Positions 17,161 to 26,306 of a stretch of DNA of 64,000 nucleotides are shown here, one piece after another. Below the pieces are notes generated by a model that ran no database searches, was not told the DNA's origin, and was given only the letters and a program-made list of their open reading frames with translations. How positions within the stretch are numbered: position 1 is the stretch's first letter; every line of letters starts with the position of its first letter. Source of the stretch: UBA5448 sp045536965. Lineage in GTDB: Bacteria > Bacillota > Clostridia > Oscillospirales > SIG627. Made by a program: the position numbers and the translations under genes. The stretch covers positions 1 through 64,000 of the forward strand of contig JAZSON010000025.1 of the NCBI GenBank assembly GCA_045536965.1, in the 5' to 3' direction.

Positions 17161-18696
17161 ATGGATCAGCTTCGTTTTTTAGACACCACCCTGCGTGACG
17201 GTGATCAGATGCCCGGGGTCAATTTATCGGTGCATCAAAAGCGGGAGATCGCTCTCCTTCTCGAAAAGCTCGGCGTCGATGTCATCGAGGCGGGCTTTGC
17301 CGCCGCGTCGGTGGGAGAAAGCAAGGCAGTTTCGGCGGTGGCTTCTGCCGTGCGTGACTGTGCCGTTGCCTCTCTTGCCAGAACAAACGAGGCGGATATT
17401 GACGCCGCTGTTGCCGCTTTGCGTGGGGCGGCGCAGCCCGTTATTCATACCTTTATCGCTTCAAGCCCCATTCACATGGAATATAAGCTTCACATGAGCG
17501 AGGACGAGGTGCTGGAAAGGGCCGTGCGCGCCGTGAAATATGCCCGCCGTTTTGCGCCCGAGGTGGAATTTTCTGCCGAGGATGCCTCCCGCAGTGACAG
17601 AGAGTTTCTCTGCCGACTCATTTCGGCGGTGTTGGAAGCGGGTGCAACCGTGATCAACGTACCCGATACAGTCGGCTTTATGATGCCCGAGGAATATGCC
17701 ACGCTTGTAAAATATCTGCTTGAACGGGTGGACGGTTTGCAAAATGCCATCCTTTCGGTTCACTGTCATAATGATCTCGGTCTTGCCGTTGCCAATACGC
17801 TTGCCGCTGTGAGCGTGGGAGCAAGACAGGTGGAGGGTACTATCAATGGTATCGGGGAGCGGGCAGGCAATGCCGCGTTGGAGGAAATTGCCCTTTGCAT
17901 GACCGCTAAGCCAGAGCGCTTTCCCGTAACCCACCGTATTCAGACACCGCGCATCATGCAGATCTCGCGCACCGTGTCATCCATGACGGGCGTACCCCTT
18001 TCTCCCAACAAGGCGATCGTGGGTAAAAACGCCTTCTCGCACGAATCGGGTATCCATCAGCATGGTGTTTTGCAAAATCCTCTGACTTATGAGATTTTCG
18101 ACCCTTCACTTGTGGGTATTCAAAAAAACAGTTTGGTGCTCGGCAAGCTTTCGGGCAGACATGCTTTCATAAGCAAGGTTTCTTCCCTTGGGTTTGCTTG
18201 TGATCAAAAGGTTTTAAACGCCGCGTTTACTGTATTTAAATCGCTTGCCGAAAAGAAAAGCACCGTCAGCGATGAGGAAATTGCGGTCATCGTGCAGGAG
18301 CAGATCGACAAGGTGATGCTGGTGGACGGCTATACCGTCGATTCTTTCCAGATCCAAAGCGGTTCTGCCATGAAGAGCACTGCCATGCTGGCTTTGTCTC
18401 GCGGGGGGCTGACCAAAAGCGAGGCCGCCATCGGCGACGGTCCGATCGATGCCGCTTTCAATGCCATCAATCGCGTGGTGGGGATCGATGCGGAGCTGGA
18501 TTCGTATGATTTGCGCGCCGTGACCGAGGGTACCGATGCGCTGGGCGTGGTTACCGTACATATCCGTTGTTTTGGCTTGACTTATTCGGGCCGCGGTATT
18601 TCTATGGATATTATTGAGGCGAGTATCAAAGCGTATGTGCACGCCATCAACCGCGCTCTTTACTATACCGACCGCGCAAACGAGGTGAAGGTATGA
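17161..18696 (+). CDS. leuA: 2-isopropylmalate synthase
   Basis: 511 residues, full length. It condenses acetyl-CoA with 2-oxoisovalerate in the first committed step of leucine synthesis. The HMGL-like TIM barrel starts with LDTTLRDGDQMPG at residues 7-19. The metal-binding segment is SVHCHNDLGLAVANT near residue 200, with GTINGIGERAGN after it. The C-terminal LeuA allosteric domain (residues 390-505, QIQSGS ... SMDIIEASIKAYVHAINR) is present, so leucine feedback is expected. The ribosome binding site (GAAAGGGAT) is modest. Its stop overlaps the ilvB start (ATGA). Confidence 0.96.
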   Translation: MDQLRFLDTTLRDGDQMPGVNLSVHQKREIALLLEKLGVDVIEAGFAAASVGESKAVSAVASAVRDCAVASLARTNEADIDAAVAALRGAAQPVIHTFIASSPIHMEYKLHMSEDEVLERAVRAVKYARRFAPEVEFSAEDASRSDREFLCRLISAVLEAGATVINVPDTVGFMMPEEYATLVKYLLERVDGLQNAILSVHCHNDLGLAVANTLAAVSVGARQVEGTINGIGERAGNAALEEIALCMTAKPERFPVTHRIQTPRIMQISRTVSSMTGVPLSPNKAIVGKNAFSHESGIHQHGVLQNPLTYEIFDPSLVGIQKNSLVLGKLSGRHAFISKVSSLGFACDQKVLNAAFTVFKSLAEKKSTVSDEEIAVIVQEQIDKVMLVDGYTVDSFQIQSGSAMKSTAMLALSRGGLTKSEAAIGDGPIDAAFNAINRVVGIDAELDSYDLRAVTEGTDALGVVTVHIRCFGLTYSGRGISMDIIEASIKAYVHAINRALYYTDRANEVKV

Positions 18697-20324
18697 ACGG
18701 GATCGGATATTTGATCGACTTTTTGCAGAAAAAACAGGTGGAGGTCATCTTCGGTTATCCCGGAAATGCCGTGCTTCCTCTTTATGAAGAATTGCAAAAA
18801 TCCCCTTTATACCATTGCATGATGCGACACGAGCAAGGCGCGGTGCACGCCGCCGAGGGGTATGCCAAAGCGACGGGCAGAGTGGGGGTGTGTCTTGCCA
18901 CCTCCGGTCCGGGAGCAACCAATTTGATCACGGGGCTTTGCGATGCCATGCTGGATTCGGTGCCGCTTGTTGCCATTACGGGGCAGGTGCAGACCTCTCT
19001 GATCGGTCATGATGCGTTTCAGGAAGCAGATGTGATGGGAATGACCATTCCCGTCACCAAACACAATTTTTTGGTCAAGGATGTTTTGTCTCTTCCGACT
19101 GTTTTGGAGGAAGCGTGGCGGATCGCTTTGTCGGGGCGACCCGGTCCCGTGCTTGTGGATATTCCGTGCGATGTGATGTGCGCTGAGCTTACAAAAATCA
19201 TTTGCGCGCCGAAACTGCCTCGAGAGAGGGAGGAAGGACGCACGTTTGATGCTTTGCGCAATCGAATCCTTCGTGTTTTGAATACCTCGTTTCGTCCCGT
19301 TTTATTGGTGGGCGGCGGCGCGGTAGGGAATGATGCGGGAAAAAAGCTTGTAAGGTTCGCAGAAAAGTATTCTCTCCCGATCGTCTATACTATGATGGGA
19401 AAGGCGGCTTTGGCGGGCAGACATAAAAATGTGCTTGGTATGGTTGGGGTGCACGGAAAGGCGTGCGCCAATCGTGCTTTGTATCAATCGGACCTTGTTG
19501 TAGCCGTCGGCTGTCGTTTTTCGGATAGAACGGTACCGAATCCGATCTTGTTTTCCGAGACGCGCGCTGTAATTCATGTGGACATCGATCCGGCTGAGCT
19601 TTCCAAAAATGTGCGCGCCGCCGTGACGGTTGTCAGTGATGCTTCGGATTTTGCCGATCGATTGCTTGCGCTGCCCATTTTGGAGGAGAAAAACGCTTCA
19701 TGGCAGACATGGTTTGAAGATTTGTTGTCCCAAACCGAAATTGACGCGTCGGATGAAAAATTGACCATGGCATTTTCAATGGGCGTTTTGGATACAATGT
19801 GCGGAGAGTTTCGCACGGTGACCGACGTGGGTCAACATCAGGTGGTGGCTGCAAATCATATGCACGCGGAGTTTTCTCGCGGTTTTTTGACGTCGGGCGG
19901 ACTGGGAACCATGGGGTTTGGGTTGCCTGCGGCCATTGGCGCTTCATTTGCCAAAGACCGCAAACCGATTGTGTTGATCACGGGAGACGGATCGTTTCAG
20001 ATGTGTTTGCAGGAGCTTTCGGTTGTTTCGGCACTGTCTCTTCCGGTTAAAATTTTCTTGTTTTGTAATAAATCACTCGGATTGGTGCGGCAGGGTCATG
20101 AAATCTATTTTGGCGGGGATGAACATTTTTGCTCTTTGGCCGATGTTCCGAATTTCTTGAAAATTGCCGAGGCATACAGAATCAAAGGGTATGTTTTTGA
20201 CAAAAAAGATAATTTTGAAAATGCCGTGTCGAGTATTCTCGGTGAAGAAGGACCGACTTTGACCGTTTTGTACACCGATGAAAACGAGCAGGTGCCCTTT
20301 TGGAATGAAAGGAGTATTGTGTGA
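18693..20324 (+). CDS. ilvB: Acetolactate synthase large subunit
   Basis: 543 residues. A thiamine-diphosphate enzyme forming acetolactate or acetohydroxybutyrate for valine, leucine and isoleucine. Catalytic Glu47 is in RHEQGAVHAAEGYA. The ThDP motif starts at GDGSFQ and ends in CNK (usually NN). The active-site loop that normally reads M-V-x-Q-W-Q reads LVRQGH here, so the conserved Trp is Gly468. In E. coli AHAS II that Trp (Trp464) favours 2-ketobutyrate. A shift towards acetolactate, hence valine and leucine, is inference. Translationally coupled to leuA before it and ilvN after it. Confidence 0.93.
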   Translation: MNGIGYLIDFLQKKQVEVIFGYPGNAVLPLYEELQKSPLYHCMMRHEQGAVHAAEGYAKATGRVGVCLATSGPGATNLITGLCDAMLDSVPLVAITGQVQTSLIGHDAFQEADVMGMTIPVTKHNFLVKDVLSLPTVLEEAWRIALSGRPGPVLVDIPCDVMCAELTKIICAPKLPREREEGRTFDALRNRILRVLNTSFRPVLLVGGGAVGNDAGKKLVRFAEKYSLPIVYTMMGKAALAGRHKNVLGMVGVHGKACANRALYQSDLVVAVGCRFSDRTVPNPILFSETRAVIHVDIDPAELSKNVRAAVTVVSDASDFADRLLALPILEEKNASWQTWFEDLLSQTEIDASDEKLTMAFSMGVLDTMCGEFRTVTDVGQHQVVAANHMHAEFSRGFLTSGGLGTMGFGLPAAIGASFAKDRKPIVLITGDGSFQMCLQELSVVSALSLPVKIFLFCNKSLGLVRQGHEIYFGGDEHFCSLADVPNFLKIAEAYRIKGYVFDKKDNFENAVSSILGEEGPTLTVLYTDENEQVPFWNERSIV

Positions 20325-20794
20325 AGCATACCATTGTTGCGCGGGTGGATAACAAGCCCGGCGTTGTTTCCCGTATTTCGGGATTATTTACCCGACGCGG
20401 GTATAACATTGACAGTTTGGTGACCAGTGTGACGGGAGATCCCGCTGTTTATCATTTGACCATTTCGGTCAACGGTTCGGAGGAAGAGGTGGCTCTTTTG
20501 ATGAATCAGCTCGGCCGCATTATGGAGGTTATTGACGTGCATCATGTGGGAGAATGTCCCCATGTTGTGCGGGAATTCATGTTGCTCAAGGTATCCTGCT
20601 GTTCTGAACAGAGAAGTGAGATTTTGTCCCTTTCGGATATTCTCAAATGCCGTGTGGTCGGACTGGGTGACGACAGCGCGGTTTTCGAGATTACGGGGGA
20701 TGAAAGCAAATTGGATACCGTTGTAAGGTCATTTGAGCCGTTTGGTATAAGAGAAATCGTGCGTTCGGGCGCGATTGCGATTGCACGCGACTAA
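20321..20794 (+). CDS. ilvN: Acetolactate synthase small (regulatory) subunit
   Basis: 157 residues, normal for the long form. An ACT domain (residues 3-75; HTIVARVDNKPGVVSRISGLFTRRGYNIDSL) followed by the ALS_ss_C domain. It binds valine and activates and regulates the large subunit. It starts with GTG overlapping the ilvB stop by a GTGA junction and has GGAG 8 nt upstream. Last gene of the branched-chain operon; cinA follows after 30 bp without a visible terminator. Confidence 0.95.
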   Translation: MKHTIVARVDNKPGVVSRISGLFTRRGYNIDSLVTSVTGDPAVYHLTISVNGSEEEVALLMNQLGRIMEVIDVHHVGECPHVVREFMLLKVSCCSEQRSEILSLSDILKCRVVGLGDDSAVFEITGDESKLDTVVRSFEPFGIREIVRSGAIAIARD

Positions 20795-20824
20795 TATACG
20801 ATAAAACAAAAGGAGAGCATGGGA

Positions 20825-22075
20825 ATGAAGAACTTTTCGGCGGAAATTTTATGTGTCGGTACCGAGCTGTTGCTGGGTGATATTGTCAATACAAACGCAG
20901 CTTTTCTGGCCGCAGAGTTGTCTAAAATCGGCATCGGTGTATATCACCAAAGCGTAGTCGGTGACAATCCGCAACGACTCAAGGATGCCTTTTTGCTTGC
21001 CTGGTCGCGCGCCGATATTGTGATTACTTCGGGAGGTCTTGGGCCGACCTATGATGATTTGACCAAGGAAACGATATGCTGTGACTGTTTGGGAAGAAAA
21101 TTGATTGTTGATGAACCGTCACTTGAGGATATTCGGGTGTTTTTTGAAAAACGCGGCAGAACAATGACCGATAACAACCGCAAGCAGGCCATGATTCCCG
21201 AGGGAGGGAGAGCCATTCGCAATCCTTACGGCACTGCGCCCGGCATTTATTTCGAACAAGACGGAAAGCGATTGATTATGCTTCCCGGCCCTCCGCGTGA
21301 AATTGAACCCCTTTTTGTCGAAGCGGTCAAGCCTGTTTTGCAGGGACTTTCGGGAAAGGTGTTTTTTTCGGACAATCTGTCTGTATATGGTATCGGTGAG
21401 TCGTCGGTAGAGACCATCCTTTTGGATTTGATGAAAGAGGGGACCAATCCCACTTTGGCACCTTATGCCAAAGACGGGGAGGTTCTTTTGCGGGTGACGG
21501 CGGCTGCCGAAAATGAGGAAAGCGCGCGAAAAATGAATTGCGATTTGATAAAAAAGGTCAAGGCGCGTATCGGCGAATATGTGTATGGTGAAAATGTCAA
21601 AAACCTTGAATCGGTGTTAGTGGAAAGGTTGATCGAAAAATCAATCACTCTGGCGACAGCCGAGTCATGTACCGGAGGGCTTTTGTCCAAACGGATCACC
21701 GATGTTTCGGGGGTGTCTGCCGTGTATAACGGCGGTGTATGCACCTATACCAATGAAATGAAAAAGAGGTTGCTCGGTGTCAGGGAAGAAACTCTTGCCA
21801 AATTCGGCGCGGTCAGCCAAGAAACGGCGGCGGAAATGGCGGAGGGCGCGGCAAAGCTTTGCGGTGCCGATCTGGCTTTGTCGGTGACGGGCATTGCGGG
21901 TCCTGCGGGGGGAAGTGAAGATAAACCGGTCGGAACCGTTTGCTTCGGTGTTTGGTACAAGGGGAAATTATATACCGAACGGGCGCGATTTGGTGAAAAG
22001 GGCACCCGTGATTATATTCGCATTCTTTCGGCTTCACGCGCCCTTGCGCTGGCGCTGAAAACGATTGGAGATTGA
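20825..22075 (+). CDS. cinA: CinA family protein (nicotinamide-nucleotide amidohydrolase type)
   Basis: 416 residues. The N-terminal MoCF/COG1058 domain (ILCVGTELLLGDIVNTNA) has ADP-ribose pyrophosphatase-type activity in characterised homologues. The C-terminal domain (TAESCTGGLLSKRITDVSG ... SVTGIAGPAGG) is the PncC-like NMN deamidase used to recycle NMN. AGGAG at 20811 is 9 nt before the ATG at 20825, better than the ATG at 20819. In Bacillus and many Firmicutes cinA lies near recA and rny; here rny is the next transcription unit. Confidence 0.93.
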   Translation: MKNFSAEILCVGTELLLGDIVNTNAAFLAAELSKIGIGVYHQSVVGDNPQRLKDAFLLAWSRADIVITSGGLGPTYDDLTKETICCDCLGRKLIVDEPSLEDIRVFFEKRGRTMTDNNRKQAMIPEGGRAIRNPYGTAPGIYFEQDGKRLIMLPGPPREIEPLFVEAVKPVLQGLSGKVFFSDNLSVYGIGESSVETILLDLMKEGTNPTLAPYAKDGEVLLRVTAAAENEESARKMNCDLIKKVKARIGEYVYGENVKNLESVLVERLIEKSITLATAESCTGGLLSKRITDVSGVSAVYNGGVCTYTNEMKKRLLGVREETLAKFGAVSQETAAEMAEGAAKLCGADLALSVTGIAGPAGGSEDKPVGTVCFGVWYKGKLYTERARFGEKGTRDYIRILSASRALALALKTIGD

Positions 22076-22096
22076 GCAAAAAAAACAATTTGAACC

Positions 22097-22125
22097 CTTG
22101 ACAGAAGGGATATAGTATTGTATAA
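22097..22125 (+). promoter_or_regulatory. Promoter of rny
   Basis: Perfect TTGACA (22097-22102), 17-bp spacer and perfect TATAAT (22120-22125). A dyad CAAACGGCC/GGCCCGTTTG-like hairpin lies in the 125-nt leader near 22168-22192. Confidence 0.9.
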
Positions 22126-22254
22126 TATTTTTATGCAAATTCTCAGGGAACGGCTATTTGAAAGGCACTCAAACGGCCGTTGGCCCGTTTGTTTTTCCAA
22201 ATAATTTCGGACAGTGAAACACAAAATGAAGAAAAGGAGGGGATTGTCGCTACT

Positions 22255-23799
22255 ATGCTTGAAATCGTTATTATTGCTTGCGCGGCGTTGATTGCGTTAT
22301 GCTTGGCTTTTTACCTGGGCATTTTGACCAGAAGAAAAATCGGCGAAGCTAAGATTTCATCTGCCGAAGCACAGGCTGCAAAAATAATCAGCGAAGCAAA
22401 ATCGCATGCCGATCAGAAACGCAAAGAAGCGTTGATTGAAGCCAAAGAAGAAATACTCCGCAACAAAAACGAAGCGGAACGTGAACTCAAAGAACGTAGA
22501 AACGAAGTCTCCCGCCTTGAAAAACGCGCGCTCCAAAAGGAAGAAAACTTCGACAGGAAACTTGAAAATTTAGAGAAAAAAGAAGAAGTGTTGAATAAGC
22601 GTCTTCAGGATTGCGATGCACACGAGGCGGAAATTGCTGTCATAAAGGAAAAACAAATCAAGGTCTTGGAGGAATACGCCGGACTGACCAGTGAGCAGGC
22701 AAAGGAATTTCTGCTCCAGAAAATCGAAAACGAAGTCAGACATGAAGCTTCATTGAAGATTGTCGAAATCGAACAAGAGTTGAAAGATACCGCTGAAGAA
22801 AAAGCCAAAAACATTATCGCGCTTGCCATTCAGCGTTGTGCTTCCAGCCATGTTTCCGAAGCGACCGTATCGGTCGTTGTGCTTCCCAACGATGATATGA
22901 AGGGTCGTATCATCGGTCGTGAAGGCAGAAACATTCGCACCATTGAAACGCTGACCGGTGTGGATCTGATTGTGGATGATACGCCCGAGGCCATCACCCT
23001 TTCCAGTTTTGATCCCGTACGCCGCGAGATTGCACGGCTTTCACTTGAAAAACTGATCACCGACGGCCGTATCCATCCTACCCGTATTGAAGAAACGGTG
23101 GAAAAGGCCCGCAAAGAAGTGGAAGCGGTCATTAAGTCGGAAGGCGAAGCCGCTGTTCTTGCCGCAGGTGTCCATAGCTTGAACACCGAAATGTGCAAAT
23201 TGCTGGGTCGTCTTAAATTCCGTACCAGTTACGGTCAAAACGTGCTGCAGCACTCGGTAGAAGTTGCATATATTGCCGGTATGATTGCCGATGAGCTCGG
23301 TATTGATGCCACGCTTGCCCGTCGCGCCGGTCTGCTTCACGATATCGGAAAAGCACTCAACCACGAAGTGGAAGGCAGTCACACCCAGATCGGTGTCGAT
23401 ATTGCCAGAAAATATCACGAAAACAAAGACGTTTTGCATGCAATCGAAGCGCATCATAATGATGTGGAGCCCCAGACTTTGGTGGCGGTGATTGTCCAAG
23501 CGGCAGACGCCATTTCGGCGGCGCGTCCCGGTGCCAGACGCGAAAACTTGGAAAATTACATCAAGCGTTTGCAGAGACTTGAAGAAATCGCCAATTCTTA
23601 CGACGGAGTTGAAAAGGCATTTGCCATTCAGGCGGGTCGTGAGTTGAGATTGGCTGTTAAACCCGAACTTGTCAACGATGAGAATATGGCGTTGATCGCT
23701 CGAGAGATTGCCCAGAAGATCGAAAGTGAACTGGAATATCCCGGACAGATCAAAGTGCATGTCATCCGCGAAAGTCGCGCAATCGAATATGCCAAATGA
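22255..23799 (+). CDS. rny: Ribonuclease Y
   Basis: 514 residues. The main endoribonuclease starting mRNA decay in Firmicutes, tethered to the membrane. Residues 2-24 are the N-terminal membrane anchor (LEIVIIACAALIALCLAFYLG). Residues 30-200 form a long charged coiled coil. The KH domain holds GRIIGREGRNIRTIE near 220. The HD domain with LLHDIGKAL near 360 carries the metal-binding His-Asp pair. The ATG at 22255 gives the expected N-terminus; AAGGAGGGG lies 12 nt upstream, a longer spacing than usual. Confidence 0.96.
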   Translation: MLEIVIIACAALIALCLAFYLGILTRRKIGEAKISSAEAQAAKIISEAKSHADQKRKEALIEAKEEILRNKNEAERELKERRNEVSRLEKRALQKEENFDRKLENLEKKEEVLNKRLQDCDAHEAEIAVIKEKQIKVLEEYAGLTSEQAKEFLLQKIENEVRHEASLKIVEIEQELKDTAEEKAKNIIALAIQRCASSHVSEATVSVVVLPNDDMKGRIIGREGRNIRTIETLTGVDLIVDDTPEAITLSSFDPVRREIARLSLEKLITDGRIHPTRIEETVEKARKEVEAVIKSEGEAAVLAAGVHSLNTEMCKLLGRLKFRTSYGQNVLQHSVEVAYIAGMIADELGIDATLARRAGLLHDIGKALNHEVEGSHTQIGVDIARKYHENKDVLHAIEAHHNDVEPQTLVAVIVQAADAISAARPGARRENLENYIKRLQRLEEIANSYDGVEKAFAIQAGRELRLAVKPELVNDENMALIAREIAQKIESELEYPGQIKVHVIRESRAIEYAK

Positions 23800-23805
23800 T
23801 AAAAG

Positions 23806-23828
23806 GGGTGCCAACGGCACCCTTTTTT
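23806..23828 (+). terminator. Intrinsic terminator between rny and ymdB
   Basis: GGGTGCC (23806-23812), loop AAC, GGCACCC (23816-23822), then TTTTTT. The ymdB ribosome binding site follows within 10 nt, so read-through or an attenuation role is possible. Confidence 0.75.
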
Positions 23829-23844
23829 GCAGAAAGGGAAATTT

Positions 23845-24618
23845 ATGTATACCATTCTTGCTGTCGGAGATGTGACGGGAGAAGCCGGCCTTTTTTGTGT
23901 AAAAGAAAAACTGTGGTTGTTGCGGAAGGAATACGCGGTGGATTTTTGTGTGGTCAACGGTGAAAATGCCGCCAAACGCAACGGGATCGATCCCTTTGCC
24001 GCCGATGCGCTTTTGACCTTTGGCGCAGATATTGTTACGACGGGCAATCATGTTTTTCAAAAAAGCGAGATGTACCCCTATCTCGACGATAAGCTTTCGG
24101 TGTTGCGTCCTGCCAATTATGCGGGCGGCTGTCCAGGCAGAGGATATACCATTGAAAACATCGCGGGACAACGGATTCTTACTATCAATTTGATGGGGAC
24201 ACTGTTTATGGATGCTTTGGCCAATCCGTTTGATACCCTTAAAAAGATCCTTGCCGAGACAGAGGGACAATACGATATTTCCGTGTTGGATTTTCATGCC
24301 GAGGCGACATCGGAAAAGCTTTCCATGGGATTTTTCGCCGATGGCAAGGTGGACTTTATTTTTGGTACTCATACCCATGTGCAGACCAACGATGCGCGTA
24401 TTTTAAAGAATGGCAGCGGTTACATTACCGACGTTGGGCAGACGGGTGTAATCGATTCTGTGCTTGGTGCCGCCCCCGAGATTTGCATTGAAAGATTTCG
24501 CACCAAAATGCCGATTCCATACCAGCCTGCGCAGGGCGCATGTGCTTTGTGCGGCGCCGTTCTTCGTTATGATACGAGCGAAAAAAAAGTGGTGTCGATT
24601 GAAACGCTATGCCGCTGA
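23845..24618 (+). CDS. ymdB: YmdB-type metallophosphoesterase (cyclic nucleotide phosphodiesterase)
   Basis: 257 residues. The family has a dinuclear metal site and in Bacillus hydrolyses 2',3'-cyclic nucleotides and influences biofilm and motility. Motifs: GDVTGEAG at residues 8-15 (first metal Asp), NGENAA, TTGNHVF, HAEATSEK and GTHTHVQTND. The start is the ATG after AGAAAGGGAAATTT. Its place after rny matches the Bacillus rny-ymdB pair, and both act on RNA turnover. The RNase Y link with YmdB is known in that organism; here it is inferred from context. Confidence 0.93.
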   Translation: MYTILAVGDVTGEAGLFCVKEKLWLLRKEYAVDFCVVNGENAAKRNGIDPFAADALLTFGADIVTTGNHVFQKSEMYPYLDDKLSVLRPANYAGGCPGRGYTIENIAGQRILTINLMGTLFMDALANPFDTLKKILAETEGQYDISVLDFHAEATSEKLSMGFFADGKVDFIFGTHTHVQTNDARILKNGSGYITDVGQTGVIDSVLGAAPEICIERFRTKMPIPYQPAQGACALCGAVLRYDTSEKKVVSIETLCR

Positions 24619-24630
24619 GGCGATTTATTC

Positions 24631-24659
24631 TTGACAAAGTGAAGGTTGCATATTATACT
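24631..24659 (+). promoter_or_regulatory. Promoter of glycosidase operon
   Basis: TTGACA (24631-24636), 17-bp spacer, TATACT (24654-24659). AAGGAGAAA lies before the ATG at 24713. Confidence 0.85.
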
Positions 24660-24712
24660 GAAATCAGTACATATTTTGGGCTGAAAACCCATGGAAATAA
24701 AGGAGAAAAATC

Positions 24713-26296
24713 ATGAAACCGTTAAGATTGGAAGATTTGTCAACAGAACAGAAGATCGGGCAGTTGTTGGTAGCCCGCAGCATCAGAAGTCAGCAGGATT
24801 ATGATTTTGCGATGGAACTTATTAAAAATCACGCACTTGGCGGTGTGCAAGCATTTGTAGCACCCGATGCCAAAGAAAAAGTGATCGATCCCGTGCTTGC
24901 GGCGGCGGATTATCCGATTTTCATTTCGGCAGATATGGAAGAGGGATATCAACTTGGAGAATATCTGATTCCCGGCAACCTTGCTCTCGGCGCTTTGGAT
25001 GATCCCGAAATGGCATATACTTTCGCTAAAGTGACTGCTATGCAAGCAAAAAAACTCGGGTATAATATGATTTGGAGTCCCTGCATTGACCTTGCGCCCA
25101 TTGATGCTAACTGCCGCATCACCCGTACGATGGGTTCTGATCCTGACCGCGTTGCCAGACTTTCCTGCGCCTATATGAAGGCCTTTGCCGATTGTGGTGT
25201 CATTGGCTCTGCCAAGCACTATCCCTCGCCCTTTGATCAGCCCGAAGATACCCATATGTGTGAGGGCGTATCGTATCATACCGAAGAAGAATTCGTAGAT
25301 ATTTGTCTGCGCCCCTACCTTGCCATGATCAATGAACTGGGCGAAGATATGATGGGTATTATGACCAATCACGTCAGATGCATGAACATTGACCCTGAGA
25401 ATCCCGCGACCTTCTCTAAAAAATGCTTGGATATGATCAAAAACCGCGGTTTCAAGGGCGTTATGATGACAGACTCTTTGGCCATGATGGGTGTTATTCA
25501 GCGTTACGGCGATGACAAGATGCTCGGATACGCCGTTGCAGCGGGTAACGATCTTATTCTTCCCAACTACCGCATTTCGTTAAAAGACAGCTATAATTAT
25601 CTGTTGCAAAACTACCGCGACGGTATGTTCTCCGAAGAACGCTTAAATGATGCGGTTTCCAAGGTTCTTTGGGCACAGGAACGCACCATGCGTCAACCTG
25701 CTCAAAGTGAAATTTCCGAAGCGGATAAAGCGGCTTTCTTGCGTATGAACCGCGACTGCATCGGCGCTGTAACCGATCCCGGCCTTACCCCTGCCATCGA
25801 TAAAGATGCACGTCACTTGTTTATCGTTTTGACTGAAAATGATTATATCGGTGTAGGAAAACAAAGACAGGATGAGTGTGAAATTTCTTTTGTGAATTGG
25901 TGGGATCCCGCCGCGATCGCCAAATCGCTCAAGGAAAAATTCCCCAACTCCGATGTAATGTTTATGCCTGAATTCCCGAACCGTGTACAAAATGAAAAAG
26001 CATGCGCCCAGGCCGTTATGCATGATGACGTGGTCTTCTTCACATTCTGTGAGAGCGCAGCCTATCAAGGCACCGACGGTTTGACCGACCGTATGCGTTC
26101 TTTGATGCATACCATGGCTTATCATATTGCTGCGGTTGTACACGTCGGTAATCCTTATGCGATGGAAAAGATCGACCATGTGCCGCGCATTTTGTTCGGT
26201 TACAAGAGTCAACGCTCGGCCGCCTTCCTTCCCGCTGTTTTGGCAGGAGAAATTGAAGCAAACGGCACCTTGCCCATCGATTTGAAATTACAGTGA
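24713..26296 (+). CDS. Glycoside hydrolase family 3 protein, cytoplasmic
   Basis: 527 residues. The N-terminal GH3 TIM barrel has the KH pair at residues 168-169 and the expected nucleophile Asp254 in MMTDSLAMMGV. Residues 345-527 form the GH3 C-terminal alpha/beta domain. The segment where NagZ enzymes carry KHFPGHGD...SH reads KHYPSPFDQPEDTH, so the substrate may be a beta-N-acetylhexosaminide, but this is not certain. There is no signal peptide. The enzyme probably acts on imported di- or oligosaccharides. The next gene, 10 bp downstream, is a sugar isomerase, which supports an intracellular sugar-use operon. Confidence 0.85.
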   Translation: MKPLRLEDLSTEQKIGQLLVARSIRSQQDYDFAMELIKNHALGGVQAFVAPDAKEKVIDPVLAAADYPIFISADMEEGYQLGEYLIPGNLALGALDDPEMAYTFAKVTAMQAKKLGYNMIWSPCIDLAPIDANCRITRTMGSDPDRVARLSCAYMKAFADCGVIGSAKHYPSPFDQPEDTHMCEGVSYHTEEEFVDICLRPYLAMINELGEDMMGIMTNHVRCMNIDPENPATFSKKCLDMIKNRGFKGVMMTDSLAMMGVIQRYGDDKMLGYAVAAGNDLILPNYRISLKDSYNYLLQNYRDGMFSEERLNDAVSKVLWAQERTMRQPAQSEISEADKAAFLRMNRDCIGAVTDPGLTPAIDKDARHLFIVLTENDYIGVGKQRQDECEISFVNWWDPAAIAKSLKEKFPNSDVMFMPEFPNRVQNEKACAQAVMHDDVVFFTFCESAAYQGTDGLTDRMRSLMHTMAYHIAAVVHVGNPYAMEKIDHVPRILFGYKSQRSAAFLPAVLAGEIEANGTLPIDLKLQ

Positions 26297-26306
26297 GGAA
26301 ATAGAC

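Noticed and set aside
23041..24378. 445-codon frame antisense to rny and ymdB
   Set aside because: It crosses two well-defined sense genes and the terminator between them.
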